Assembly: GCA_023910605.1 (NCBI GenBank)
Contig: JAAVVV010000001.1
Span: 1,416,698-1,480,697 of the forward strand
Reading direction: 5' to 3'
Length of the DNA: 64,000 nt
Source of the DNA: Bosea sp. (in: a-proteobacteria)
GTDB lineage: Bacteria; Pseudomonadota; Alphaproteobacteria; Rhizobiales; Beijerinckiaceae
Below are positions 39,124 to 48,469 of the stretch, in pieces. The notes beneath the pieces were generated by a model. The model had not been told where the DNA came from and ran no database searches. It saw only the letters and a list, made by a program, of their open reading frames with translations. Made by a program: the position numbers and the translations under genes. Each line of letters opens with the position of its first letter. Positions within the stretch are counted from its first letter, which is position 1.

Positions 39124-40110
39124 TCAGCCCTCGCCGTTCACCCAGGCGGCGAGCAGCGTGTTGGCGATCGCGATCCGAACCGGGGCGGTGAAGCCTTCCG
39201 GGTGACGGCCCTCCAGCATCAGCACCACCTCGTCGCGCCCGAACCAGCGCCCGCTTTCCAGTTCGGTATGGTCGAGCGTGATGTCGGCCGTGAGGCTTTC
39301 GGCGATGCAGCCGATCATCAGCGAGGAGGGGAAGGGCCATGGCTGGGAGGCGAGATAACGCACCGGCCCGGCAACCAGCCCCGTCTCCTCCAGCGTCTCG
39401 CGGCGCACCGCATCCTCGATGGTTTCGCCCGGCTCCACGAAGCCCGCGATGCACGAATGCATGCCGGGCGGAAAACGTGACTGCCGCGCCAGAAGGCATT
39501 GCGGTCCCAGCGTGGGGTCGGTCCGCACCACGAGCATGATGGTGACCGGATCGGTGCGGGGAAAATGCTGCGCCCCGCAGGCGGCGCATTCGCGCTTCCA
39601 GCCCCCTGAGGCTGCGCCAGTGGTCGCGCCGCAATTGGCGCAGAACATGTGCCGCGCATGCCAGTCGGTCATCGCCTTCGCCTCGCCGATCGCGCCCAGT
39701 TCGGCGGGTGGGACCAGTCCCTGGATCGCCAGCGAGCGCAGGTCCAGCGTGAGCAGGTCGGCCCGCTCCCTGAGCGCATCGACGCGATCGGCATCGATGC
39801 GGACGCCGAAACGTCCCTGCCCGTGTTCCCTTCCGAGGAACACGACATGCCGGGGCTCTCCCAGACTGGCCAAGGCCGCCGCGTCATGCCACACGCCGAA
39901 GCATGCGCCGTCGCGGCGCAGCACCGGCCTGTCGCCAGCCACCACCGCGAACCGGGCTTCCGGCGCCGCCAACAGGGCCGCCCGCGTCGGCTCGTCGTCA
40001 CGCAGTTCCGCCGCCCTGTCGAAGAGGTTGGCCGCAAAGCCCGTGCGGGCCGACATTTCCGCCCGTGCGGGCACGATGAGCATGTCGTTCACGCCAAAAC
40101 CCTCAGCCAA
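39124..40110 (-). CDS. nudC: NAD+ diphosphatase (NudC)
   Basis: 328 residues. Four-Cys zinc site (CANCG ... CAACG) near residue 160-180, then the NUDIX box GFVEPGETIEDAVRRETLEE and the NudC hallmark SQPWPFPSSLM just after it. NudC hydrolyses NADH/NAD+ and removes NAD caps from RNA. Its first 8 bases overlap the end of the HIT gene, so the two are likely an operon. Convergent with pheA. Confidence 0.95.
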   Translation of the reverse strand: MAEGFGVNDMLIVPARAEMSARTGFAANLFDRAAELRDDEPTRAALLAAPEARFAVVAGDRPVLRRDGACFGVWHDAAALASLGEPRHVVFLGREHGQGRFGVRIDADRVDALRERADLLTLDLRSLAIQGLVPPAELGAIGEAKAMTDWHARHMFCANCGATTGAASGGWKRECAACGAQHFPRTDPVTIMLVVRTDPTLGPQCLLARQSRFPPGMHSCIAGFVEPGETIEDAVRRETLEETGLVAGPVRYLASQPWPFPSSLMIGCIAESLTADITLDHTELESGRWFGRDEVVLMLEGRHPEGFTAPVRIAIANTLLAAWVNGEG

Positions 40111-40519
40111 GGAAGGCGGCGTTGAGCCGCCGGATCAGATCGCGGGCGGCTTCGTCGCCATAAGCCTCCGGAAGGCCTTGCCCCCACACAGGCCTGGGCC
40201 AGGCTGCATCCGAGCGGCGTCTGGCGATGACGTGGACATGAAGTTGGGACACCATGTTGCCCAGGGCTGCGATGTTGAGCTTGTCGCAGGCCACCGTGCG
40301 GCGCAGCGCCGCTGCGGCGCGGTCGATTTCGGCGCTCAGCTGCCGCCTGTCATCGGGCTCGAGGTCGAGCATCTCGCTGACCCCGGCCCGTTTCGGCACC
40401 AGCACCAGCCATGAAAAGCGGGCGTCGTTGATGAGCAGCACCCGGCACAGGGGCCAGTCCGCGACGTGAAGGGTGTCGGCTTGCAGGCGGGGATCGAGCG
40501 TGAAGTCAGACTGGGTCAT
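40103..40519 (-). CDS. HIT domain protein
   Basis: 138 residues. The histidine triad is shortened in spacing but present as LHVHVIAR, preceded by KLNIAALGNMVSQ. HIT proteins hydrolyse or transfer nucleoside phosphates. The group with this LHVHVIARR..DAAWPRPVWG ending is common in alphaproteobacteria and often paired with nudC, as here (8-base overlap). Substrate not established. Confidence 0.9.
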   Translation of the reverse strand: MTQSDFTLDPRLQADTLHVADWPLCRVLLINDARFSWLVLVPKRAGVSEMLDLEPDDRRQLSAEIDRAAAALRRTVACDKLNIAALGNMVSQLHVHVIARRRSDAAWPRPVWGQGLPEAYGDEAARDLIRRLNAAFLG

Positions 40520-40560
40520 TCTCCCTGTTTACGCCGCGCGCCGGGCCGCGTCGACCCGCC

Positions 40561-40570
40561 CCGGCGCGGG
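40561..40570. repeat. target site duplication, left copy
   Basis: CCGGCGCGGG, identical to 41824-41833 and directly touching the outer end of the ISAs1 element. Confidence 0.88.
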
Positions 40571-41823
40571 CAGGGCAACGAGTCCAGGTTAACGCGGTGA
40601 GGCATGGATGATCTGGGCGAGGGTGTTTGTGTTCCATCCAGCGGCTTTTCGGGCTGTTTTGATGGAGCGGTTTCCCTTTCCTGCGCGGACGAGGTTGAAG
40701 GCGAGCCTTCGCACGAGGGCCATGTTCTGCGCTCCATGACCGCGCCTGAGGCGTGATTGATCCTCCTTGAAGACGACATCGAGCACCCAGTGGAGGCTTT
40801 CGATGCCCCAATGGCTGCGAATGGCGGTTGCAGCGCGTTCGGGTGTGAGAAGGGCGGAGGAGATGAAGAACCGCGTCTCCCGGGAGGTCTTGCCCTGCCG
40901 TTCGACTTGTGTGGTGGCTCGCACGATGCTTCTGAGACGGTGGAAGCGATGCTCGCCGGGATGGCGTCGCCCGCCTTCCAGCCAGCCGATCTCATGGCTG
41001 ACCGTGGTGGTACGGGTCTCGATGCGTCCATGATCCTTGTCGACGCTGATGCTGGTGGCGAGCCCTGTCGTGGCCGGATCGTCGAAATAGGCCGCGACCT
41101 CGTCGTGCAGGGTCGGCTGGTTGCGCTTGAGGGCCAGAAGATAGTCGCCTTCCTTGTCCGTGATCGCCTTGGCCATGGACGGGTTGGTGGCGATGGCGTC
41201 GATGGTGACGAGCGCGCCCTTGAGCGTCAGCCGCTCCAGGATTGCCAGCATGGCGGCGCATTCGTTGTCCTTGGCGTCCACGGCCTCCTGCGCCAGCACG
41301 AGGCGCTGGGTCGAGGCCCAGGCGCTGACCAGATGGATGGGGGGCAGACTGCGGCCAGCCTCGCCGCTGCGGCGCGCTGTCTTGCCGTCCAGCGCGATCA
41401 GGTCCGCCGCGTCCGGTCGCAGCTGCGTCGCCCAGGCCGTGAAGCAGGCCGCAAACAGCGCCGGATCGATCCGGTTCAGCACCACCCGCAGCCAATCCTC
41501 CTTGGGAGTGCCGAAGAAATACTCGGCATGCTCGCGCAGGAAAGGCAGATGCGCATCGCCCCAATCGGCGATCTCGTCATAGTCGTCGCAACCCGCGACA
41601 GACGCGCAGGTCACCAGAAAAAGCACTTCCGCAAGCGGATACTTGACCTTGCAGCTCTCGCGCGGGTCCCCGACGCGTCCGAAGTGATCCAGCAGAAGGC
41701 GCAACCGGTCCTTGACGAAAATCTGATCCATCGTTCGGGCTCCTGATCCGAGCCCGTTGAATCAGAAGCCATACTCCAAAGCTATCCCGTGCGCTCCGCC
41801 GTTAACCTGACAAAGTTGCCGTG
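40571..41823 (-). mobile_element. ISAs1-family insertion sequence, intact
   Basis: 1253 bases, bounded by imperfect inverted ends (CAGGGCAACGAGTCCAGG on the left; CACGGCAACTTTGTCAGG read inwards from the right, then TTAACG in both). A perfect 10-bp direct repeat flanks it, as expected for this family. The transposase is uninterrupted. It sits between the HIT gene and the URC cluster and breaks no gene I can see. The exact TSD and intact gene point to a recent insertion. Confidence 0.93.
40589..41731 (-). CDS. ISAs1-family transposase
   Basis: 380 residues, usual for ISAs1. N-terminal DDE_Tnp_1-associated part (DPRESCKVKYPLAEVLFLVTCASVAGCDDYDEIADWG), then LIALDGKTARRS (first Asp), VTIDAIATNPSMAKAI (second Asp), YLLALKRNQPTLH and late SHWGIESLHWVLDVVFKEDQSRLR with the Glu. 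No frameshift. Confidence 0.97.
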   Translation of the reverse strand: MDQIFVKDRLRLLLDHFGRVGDPRESCKVKYPLAEVLFLVTCASVAGCDDYDEIADWGDAHLPFLREHAEYFFGTPKEDWLRVVLNRIDPALFAACFTAWATQLRPDAADLIALDGKTARRSGEAGRSLPPIHLVSAWASTQRLVLAQEAVDAKDNECAAMLAILERLTLKGALVTIDAIATNPSMAKAITDKEGDYLLALKRNQPTLHDEVAAYFDDPATTGLATSISVDKDHGRIETRTTTVSHEIGWLEGGRRHPGEHRFHRLRSIVRATTQVERQGKTSRETRFFISSALLTPERAATAIRSHWGIESLHWVLDVVFKEDQSRLRRGHGAQNMALVRRLAFNLVRAGKGNRSIKTARKAAGWNTNTLAQIIHASPR

Positions 41824-41833
41824 CCGGCGCGGG
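41824..41833. repeat. target site duplication, right copy
   Basis: CCGGCGCGGG, matching 40561-40570. Confidence 0.88.
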
Positions 41834-41961
41834 CAGGGCCGTTGACAGTCTCGTGCCGAAAGGTCACTTTGATGTTTATCTTGACCTGAACCGATGCGCG
41901 TCTCGCGCGGCGGAACGGCTCCGGCTCATACGGCTGGAGCCATTTTGTTTGGAGTTGAGCC

Positions 41962-43221
41962 ATGACCGCGAACCGGTCGACCCATATCCGCCTCACATCG
42001 CATCCCGAACCGGGCACCGCCGCCTCGCGCTTTCCGCTGAACTGGGAAGGGTCCGACGCCATCGCGCGCGGTCCCGTCATCGGCGCCACGTCCAACCCGT
42101 CGGACCGCAACGTGATCGGGGCCTATGGCGGCGCCTATTCGCTTTACCGCGCCCTCGCCATTTCGGCCCGCGCCATGAATCCTTCGGCCCGGCCTGACCT
42201 CACCAACACCTATCCGACCGCCGAGATTGGTCCCTATCCCCAATGGTCGATGCCGGGCAAGATCGTGTCTCTCGATCCGTGGGGCCACCGCGTCGCGCGC
42301 GACTTCCAGACGCTGATCGCGGAGGGTGTCGACATCCGCCCCACCATTGCCGTCACCAGGGCAAGGCTCAACCTGCCCGAGATCATCGCCGCGATGGCGG
42401 CCCATCGCCTCGCCCCGGATGGGCGCATCCTCCATGCCAATGGCGACATCTCCGTCACCAAGATCGCGGTCGATTCCGTCTGGTGGCTGCCGGGAATCGC
42501 GGAGCGCTTCGGCTCCACCGAGAACGAGCTGCGCCGCACCCTTTTCGAGCAGACCGGCGGCATGTTCACCGAGCTCGTCACGCGGCCGGACATGAAGGTG
42601 TTCCTGCCGCCCATCGGCTCGATGACGGCTTATGTGATCGGCGAGGTGGCCGATCTCGCCAACCCGAAGAAGCGCATCGCCTGCCGCGTGCATGACGAAT
42701 GCAACGGCTCCGACGTGTTCGGTTCCGACATCTGCACCTGCCGGCCCTACCTCACGCATGGCATCGAGGAGGCCACGATCGAGGCGCAACGTGGCGGAGT
42801 CGGCCTCATCGTCTACAACCGCAAGGAGGGCCGGGCGCTGGGCGAGGTCACCAAGTTCCTCGTCTACAACGCGCGCAAGCGCCAGGAGGGCGGGGACTCG
42901 GCCGCCACCTATTTCGAGCGCACCGAATGCGTGGCCGGCGTGCAGGATGCGCGCTTCCAGCAGCTCATGCCCGATATACTGCACTGGCTGGGCGTGACGC
43001 GGATCGACCGGCTCATGTCGATGTCGAACATGAAGTATGACGCCATGGTCGCCTCGGGCATCGAGATTGGCGAAAGGGTGCCGATCCCGCCCGAGATGAT
43101 CCCGCCTGATGCCTCGGTGGAGATGGAGGCGAAGAAGGCCGCCGGCTACTATGCGCCCGATGGCACGCCCGGCGACAATGCGCTCAAGGCCACTGTCGGC
43201 CGCGCCCTCGACAAGTTCTGA
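41962..43221 (+). CDS. GTP cyclohydrolase II-like enzyme of uracil catabolism (URC1 type)
   Basis: 419 residues. The C-terminal half is a RibA fold: RVHDECNGSDVFGSDICTCRP with the three zinc Cys, GVGLIVYNRKEGRALGEV with the catalytic Arg region, and RIDRLMSMSNMKYDAM. The N-terminal ~180 residues are not the DHBP synthase of RibBA, and match instead the longer URC1 proteins of yeasts and bacteria. In the URC pathway this enzyme is thought to open the pyrimidine ring of a uracil nucleotide. It is followed by DUF1688 (URC4) after 3 bases and by upp. That context, more than the domain, gives the role. Confidence 0.88.
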   Translation: MTANRSTHIRLTSHPEPGTAASRFPLNWEGSDAIARGPVIGATSNPSDRNVIGAYGGAYSLYRALAISARAMNPSARPDLTNTYPTAEIGPYPQWSMPGKIVSLDPWGHRVARDFQTLIAEGVDIRPTIAVTRARLNLPEIIAAMAAHRLAPDGRILHANGDISVTKIAVDSVWWLPGIAERFGSTENELRRTLFEQTGGMFTELVTRPDMKVFLPPIGSMTAYVIGEVADLANPKKRIACRVHDECNGSDVFGSDICTCRPYLTHGIEEATIEAQRGGVGLIVYNRKEGRALGEVTKFLVYNARKRQEGGDSAATYFERTECVAGVQDARFQQLMPDILHWLGVTRIDRLMSMSNMKYDAMVASGIEIGERVPIPPEMIPPDASVEMEAKKAAGYYAPDGTPGDNALKATVGRALDKF

Positions 43222-43224
43222 TCC

Positions 43225-44463
43225 ATGTCGCCCGTGTTGAACGCCCGGGGCATGGCCCAGCGCATGATGAACGTGTCCGCGGTCAGCATCAGCGCCGACA
43301 TGATGCTGGCCGCCGCCCGCGCCGACGCCCTCTCCGCGATTGCGCTCGACGAGACGAGGATCGATGCCGTCGTCGACTACGTCATCGAGACGACGCGCCT
43401 CAACTATCCCACGCTCGATATCCCGTTCCATGCGCGCTGGCGCCATTTCCGGGCCGGCGGACGGGACCTGTGGGCCGAGCTCGACGCGGCCACGCCCTGG
43501 GCCACCCGGACCGAGCGGGTCAAGGCGGCCTATGATCTCGTGATCGTGTCGGTGCTGCTCGATGCAGGCGCAGGCATGGGCTGGCGCTTCGTCGAGCCCA
43601 TCACGGGCGTCGAAGCGTCGAAGTCCGAGGGGCTGGGGCTCGCTTCCTTCACGATGTTCCGCGAGGGCCTGTTCTCCGCCGATCCGGCCAGGCCAATGCG
43701 CGTCGACGCCGGGCGTCTGCAGACGATCAGCATCGGCGATCTCCGGAGCGGCTTCCAGGTCAGCGCCTCGAACCCGCTGGTGGGGCTGGAGGGGCGGGTG
43801 GAGTTGCTGCGCCGGCTCGGCGAGGAGCTTGCTGATCGACACGCCGACAAGCCGGAGAAGCAGCGCCCATCCGTCGTGGCTGACGGCTTCCTCGACACGC
43901 TTGAAGCCGGCCAACCCCTGCTTGCGTCAATGATGTTGAGCAGCGTCCTCGAAGAGTTCGCCGGCATCTGGCCTGATCGGCCCGGCGCCGTGCCTGGCTG
44001 CGGCGATTGCTGGTTCCATCCCTCCGGGATCGAGCTTGCCGGCCATGGCAAGGCGGTCGCCTTTCACAAGCTCTCGCAGTGGCTCACCTATTCACTGATC
44101 GAGCCTCTGCAATGGGCCGGCTTCACGGTGGGCGGCATCGATGGGCTGACCGGCCTTCCCGAATACCGCAATGGCGGCCTCCTGCTGGATTTCGGGGTGT
44201 TGCGGCTGAAGGACGAGGCTGATTGGGCGCGCAAGCACGAGGTGGGCTCGCCCCTCGTCGTCGAATGGCGTTCGCTGACCGTGGCCCTCCTGTCCATCAT
44301 CGCCGACCGCATACGCGCGAAGCTCGGCATGAGCAGGGAAGAGCTGCCCCTCGCCAAGGTGCTGGAGGGTGGAACCTGGGCGGCGGGCCGCCGCATCGCC
44401 CGCGAAAAGCGCGTGGATGGCGGCCCCCCGCTCTCGATCGTCAGCGACGGCACGGTATTCTAG
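43225..44463 (+). CDS. DUF1688 (URC4 type) uracil catabolism protein
   Basis: 412 residues. Family marks: AISADMM-like start, [57 protein letters not shown], and [15 protein letters not shown]4 is needed for uracil breakdown in yeast, and its chemistry is unclear. Tight spacing to the URC1-like gene (3 bases) and upp 70 bases on makes a three-gene operon. Confidence 0.9.
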   Translation: MSPVLNARGMAQRMMNVSAVSISADMMLAAARADALSAIALDETRIDAVVDYVIETTRLNYPTLDIPFHARWRHFRAGGRDLWAELDAATPWATRTERVKAAYDLVIVSVLLDAGAGMGWRFVEPITGVEASKSEGLGLASFTMFREGLFSADPARPMRVDAGRLQTISIGDLRSGFQVSASNPLVGLEGRVELLRRLGEELADRHADKPEKQRPSVVADGFLDTLEAGQPLLASMMLSSVLEEFAGIWPDRPGAVPGCGDCWFHPSGIELAGHGKAVAFHKLSQWLTYSLIEPLQWAGFTVGGIDGLTGLPEYRNGGLLLDFGVLRLKDEADWARKHEVGSPLVVEWRSLTVALLSIIADRIRAKLGMSREELPLAKVLEGGTWAAGRRIAREKRVDGGPPLSIVSDGTVF

Positions 44464-44534
44464 ACGACAGCCGCGCCGGCGCTATCCGCAACGGCGCGGC
44501 AGCATCCACCATAACAGCAAAGGAGTTGTCCTCC

Positions 44535-45176
44535 ATGGCCCATCATGACCCCGGCGTCACCGTCGTCGATCATCCCCTGGTGCAGCACAAGCTGACCCTG
44601 ATGCGCGACAAGGACCGCTCGACCAAGAGCTTCCGGCAGCTGCTCAACGAGATCGGCATGCTGCTGTGCTATGAGGTCACGCGCGACCTCCCCATCGCCA
44701 TGACCGAGATCCAGACGCCGCTCGTGACGATGCAGGCCCCGGTCATCGCCGGCAAGAAGCTCGTGTTCGCGCCGATCCTGCGGGCCGGGGTGGGCTTCCT
44801 TGATGGCATGCTGGAGATGGTGCCCGCCGCGCGCGTGGCCCATATCGGGCTCTACCGCGACCCCGAGACGCTGCAGGCGGTGGAATACTATTTCAAGGCG
44901 CCCTCCGACATCGCCGACCGCACGGTGGTGGTGATGGACCCGATGCTGGCGACCGGCAATTCAGCAATCGCCGCAGTGGACCGCCTGAAGGAGCGCGGCG
45001 TGCGCGACCTGCGCTTCGTGTGCCTGCTCGCCGCCCCCGAAGGCATCACCAAGATGCGGGACGCGCATCCTGAGGTGAGAATCTGGACCGCCTCCATCGA
45101 CAGTCATCTCAACGATCACGGCTACATCGTGCCAGGGCTGGGCGATGCAGGCGACCGCATGTTCGGCACGCGCTGA
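44535..45176 (+). CDS. upp: uracil phosphoribosyltransferase
   Basis: 213 residues, usual length. It makes UMP from uracil and PRPP. The PRPP loop [19 protein letters not shown] and the uracil-binding tail [17 protein letters not shown] are intact, and [14 protein letters not shown] is present. AAAGGAG lies about ten bases ahead of the ATG. With the two genes before it, it would feed uracil into the URC pathway as the nucleotide (URC6 role) as well as serve salvage. Confidence 0.97.
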   Translation: MAHHDPGVTVVDHPLVQHKLTLMRDKDRSTKSFRQLLNEIGMLLCYEVTRDLPIAMTEIQTPLVTMQAPVIAGKKLVFAPILRAGVGFLDGMLEMVPAARVAHIGLYRDPETLQAVEYYFKAPSDIADRTVVVMDPMLATGNSAIAAVDRLKERGVRDLRFVCLLAAPEGITKMRDAHPEVRIWTASIDSHLNDHGYIVPGLGDAGDRMFGTR

Positions 45177-45179
45177 GCA

Positions 45180-45695
45180 TCAGCCGAAGCGAAGATCGAT
45201 TCCCGCCGCGCCGAAATCATGCACCTGTGTGCGGACCGGGTTCGGAGTGCCGTCGAACAGTTCGCGCACGGTCGCCTCTTCAGACAGGAACAGGAACTCG
45301 CACGCCGCCTCGCCCAGAGGATAGGCGTCGATCGAGTGCCATGTGCCGGGGTGGAGCATCAGCCCGTGTCCCATGAGATCGAAGGCCGTCATGGCCCCGG
45401 GCGCTGGCGCCTCCTCCGATGAGGGCGCGACCACGAGCACGCATCGTCCGCCATTGATCGGCTGGCGCGCTTCCGTGACATGGCGGTGGCGCTCGATGAT
45501 GTGCACGCTTAACGGCTTGGGGTGGTAGCGCACGATCTGCAGGCGCGCCGGGCCCTGGGCCTGGAAAGGCTGCACCCAGGCATCGAAATCGTCCCGCCCG
45601 AAGCTGCGCGGGCCTGACGGCGTCAGCAGCCGCCCGAACGGCGCGAAGGCCTCGGCCGTGACGGGCGTGATCGGCAAGGTGATGGAGCTTGTCAT
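45180..45695 (-). CDS. allA: ureidoglycolate lyase
   Basis: 171 residues, usual for AllA. It splits ureidoglycolate into glyoxylate and urea, the last step of allantoin use. Marks: PITPVTAEAFAPFGRLL at the start, HIIERHRH, MLHPGTWHSID near the middle, FLFLSE. Its ATG lies 59 bases after the TctC stop; it is the last gene of the tctB-tctA-tctC-allA run. It faces upp with only 3 bases between the stops. It suggests that the transporter imports a ureide or related acid. Confidence 0.9.
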   Translation of the reverse strand: MTSSITLPITPVTAEAFAPFGRLLTPSGPRSFGRDDFDAWVQPFQAQGPARLQIVRYHPKPLSVHIIERHRHVTEARQPINGGRCVLVVAPSSEEAPAPGAMTAFDLMGHGLMLHPGTWHSIDAYPLGEAACEFLFLSEEATVRELFDGTPNPVRTQVHDFGAAGIDLRFG

Positions 45696-45754
45696 GATGC
45701 GAAAACGCCTCCCGGCCGGGAGGCGCCTCAAGTTGGACGGCGTCCGCCGGGGCC

Positions 45755-46744
45755 TCAGCCCTTCGGAACCTCGGCAAGGATCGGGCCAAGCTTGTCCATG
45801 TCGCGCTTGATCAACGCCTGGAAGCCCGCCGGCGTGCGCTCGGCGGCGCTCGGGATGACGGCGCCCAGATCGAGCAGACGCTTCTTCGTGGCTTCGTCGT
45901 TCAGCGCCTTGTCGAGCGCGTCGACGAGGCGGGCCACGACGTCGGCCGGCATGCCCTTGGGGCCGAGGATGCCGTTCCACGCCTCGATCTGGAACTCGGG
46001 CAGGCCCGCTTCCTTCGTGGTCGGCACGTCGGGCAGGGCCGGGGAGCGCTGCTCTGAGGCGATGGCATAGGCCTTGATGGCATTGCCGCGGATCTGCGTG
46101 GCGACGCTGACGATCTGGTCGCACATGAAATCGACCTGCTTGCCCACGAGGTCGTTGAGGGCCGGGCCGGTGCCGCGATAGGCGACCGAGTTGATCTTCT
46201 GCACGCCGAGTTGGCCCTTGAGCATCGAGCAGGTTGTCCAGGAGACCGAGCCCAGGCCCGCATGCGCCTCGTTTACCTTGTCGGCGTTGGCCTTGAGATG
46301 GGCCACGAACTCCTTGAGGTCCTTGGCCGGAAAGTCGGGCCGGGCCACGATCAGGATCGGGGTGCCGCCGGCCAGGCCGATGGGCTGGATGCCGTTGACG
46401 GGGTCATAGCGCAGGTTGGCGTAGGTCGAGGGCGCGGCCGAGAGCGTGCCCAGGTGCCCCATGGCGATGGTGTAGCCATCCGCCGCTGCCGTCACGGCGC
46501 GGGTGATGCCCGTGGTGCCGCCGGCGCCGGCGACGTTCTCGATCACGATCTGCTGGCCGAGCGTCTTGGACATGTGCTCGGCGACGATGCGCGCGATCAC
46601 GTCGGTGGGGCCGCCTGCGGCGAATGGCACGATCATGTTGATCGGCTTGTTGGGGTAGCCCTGCGCCTGAGCGGCGCCGGCCAGGCCGAGGCTGGCCGCA
46701 AGCGCGGCGGCGCCGATGAGGGCGCGGCGGGTAAGATGGATCAT
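45755..46744 (-). CDS. tripartite tricarboxylate transporter substrate-binding protein (TctC/Bug)
   Basis: 329 residues. Signal peptide with RR (LTRRALIGAAALAASLGLAGAAQA) then the Bug fold: YPNKPINMIVPFAAGGPTDVIAR, IENVAGAGG, AGYTIAMGHLGT-like segment, and AWNGILGPKGMP. GGAGGA lies seven bases before the ATG. Bug proteins bind small carboxylates or related ligands; the ligand here is unknown but the adjacent ureidoglycolate lyase suggests a ureide. Confidence 0.93.
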   Translation of the reverse strand: MIHLTRRALIGAAALAASLGLAGAAQAQGYPNKPINMIVPFAAGGPTDVIARIVAEHMSKTLGQQIVIENVAGAGGTTGITRAVTAAADGYTIAMGHLGTLSAAPSTYANLRYDPVNGIQPIGLAGGTPILIVARPDFPAKDLKEFVAHLKANADKVNEAHAGLGSVSWTTCSMLKGQLGVQKINSVAYRGTGPALNDLVGKQVDFMCDQIVSVATQIRGNAIKAYAIASEQRSPALPDVPTTKEAGLPEFQIEAWNGILGPKGMPADVVARLVDALDKALNDEATKKRLLDLGAVIPSAAERTPAGFQALIKRDMDKLGPILAEVPKG

Positions 46745-46918
46745 GGATTGTCCTCCGGTGTGTCTGGGTATGGAATCTTTTGTTGGCCTTCAGGCTCCTG
46801 CGGCAAGCGCGGGAGCCTGTCGACGGCGCGTCAGCGTAGACGGCTTCGGCGTCGAATCGAAGTCCCGGCGCCGCGAAGCCATGTCGCAGGGTGGATCGGG
46901 CAGGGGCGGCGGCCCGGC

Positions 46919-48466
46919 CTATTCCGTGAACACCGTGTCCCGCTTCTTCGAGATCGACGGCAACAGCGCCACGATCAGCACGATGACCGCCACGATCAGC
47001 AAGCCCGCCGATATCGGCCGCTCGATGAAGGTCATGAACGAGCCGCGGGAGATGATCAGCGCCTGACGCATCTTCTCCTCGAGCAGCCGGCCGAGCACAT
47101 AGCCCAGCAGCAGCGGCGCCGGCTCGAAGCCGAACTTGATCAGCGCATAGCCGAACATGCCGAAGAAGGCCGTCATCGCGACATCGACCGGCGAATTGTT
47201 GATCGAGTAGATGCCGATGCAGCAGAACAGAAGGATCGCCGGGAACATCAGCCGGTAGGGCACGGTGAGCAGCTTAACCCACAGCCCGATGAGCGGCAGG
47301 TTGATGATCAGCAGCATCAGGTTGCCCACCCACATCGAGGCGATCATGCCCCAGAACAGGTCGGGGTTCTTGGTCATCACCTGCGGGCCGGGGATGATGC
47401 CGTGAATGGTCATCGCTCCCACCATCAGCGCCATCACGGCGTTTGGCGGAATGCCGAGCGTCAGCAGCGGGATGAACGAGGTCTGCGCGCCGGCATTGTT
47501 GGCGCTCTCGGGCCCCGCAACCCCTTCGATCGCGCCGCGGCCGAAGCGCGACTGGTCCTTGGCCAGCTTCTTTTCCAGCGTGTAGCTTGCGAAGGGGCCA
47601 AGCACCGCGCCATTGCCCGGCAGGATGCCGAGCATCGAGCCCAGCACCGTGCCGCGCGCGATCGGCATCGCCGACTGGCGCATTTCGGCCCCGCTCGGCA
47701 GCAGGCGGCCCACCTTCTGGCGCACCACGTCGCGCGTCTCGGGATAATCGAGGTTCCTGATGACCTCTGCAAAGCCGAAGATGCCCATGGCGAGGATCGC
47801 GAAATCGAGCCCGTCCGCCAGCGGCGCGAAGCCGAAGGTCATGCGCTCCTGGCCGGTCTCGAGGTCGGTTCCGATGGTCGACATCAGAAGGCCGAGCAGG
47901 ATCATGCTGATCGCCTTGAGGATCGAGCCGCGCGCCAGCACCACCGCGAAGCACAGGCCCATCACCATCAATGAGAAGTATTCGGCCGGCCCGAACAGCA
48001 GCGCGAGCCGGGTGAGCGGCGCCCCAAGGCCTGCGATCAGCACGGTGGCGACGGTGCCGGCGATGAACGAGCCGATGGCGGCGATGCCGAGCGCCACGCC
48101 CGCGCGCCCCTGCTTGGCCATCTCATGGCCGTCGAGCGTGGTCACCACCGAGGTGGCTTCGCCCGGAATGTTGACCAGGATCGCCGTGGTCGAGCCGCCA
48201 TATTGCGCCCCGTAATAGATGCCGGCCAGCATGATGAGCGCGCCGGTCGGGTCGAGCCCGAAGGTGATCGGCAGCAGCATCGCGATGGTCGCGATCGGGC
48301 CAACGCCCGGCAGCACCCCGATCAGCGTGCCGACGAGGCAGCCGATGAAGCACAGCAGAAGGTTGATCGGCACCGGGATGGAGAGCCCGGGCAGCAGGCT
48401 TGGGCTCCACCAGATGATTCTCCAGACAACTTCGAAGCCGAGCGCGAGATTGGCGATGACATCCAT
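46919..48466 (-). CDS. tripartite tricarboxylate transporter large membrane subunit (TctA)
   Basis: 515 residues with about 10-12 helices. TctA marks: LIGVLPGVGPIATIAMLLPITFGLDP, YYGAQYGGSTTAILVNIPGEATSVVTTLDGHEMAKQG, GMLPGNGAVLG-like segment and GAQTSFIPLLTLGIPPNAVMALM. It uses the ion gradient to drive uptake of the ligand caught by TctC. Stop of TctB is 3 bases before its start. Confidence 0.95.
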   Translation of the reverse strand: MDVIANLALGFEVVWRIIWWSPSLLPGLSIPVPINLLLCFIGCLVGTLIGVLPGVGPIATIAMLLPITFGLDPTGALIMLAGIYYGAQYGGSTTAILVNIPGEATSVVTTLDGHEMAKQGRAGVALGIAAIGSFIAGTVATVLIAGLGAPLTRLALLFGPAEYFSLMVMGLCFAVVLARGSILKAISMILLGLLMSTIGTDLETGQERMTFGFAPLADGLDFAILAMGIFGFAEVIRNLDYPETRDVVRQKVGRLLPSGAEMRQSAMPIARGTVLGSMLGILPGNGAVLGPFASYTLEKKLAKDQSRFGRGAIEGVAGPESANNAGAQTSFIPLLTLGIPPNAVMALMVGAMTIHGIIPGPQVMTKNPDLFWGMIASMWVGNLMLLIINLPLIGLWVKLLTVPYRLMFPAILLFCCIGIYSINNSPVDVAMTAFFGMFGYALIKFGFEPAPLLLGYVLGRLLEEKMRQALIISRGSFMTFIERPISAGLLIVAVIVLIVALLPSISKKRDTVFTE

Positions 48467-48469
48467 CGA

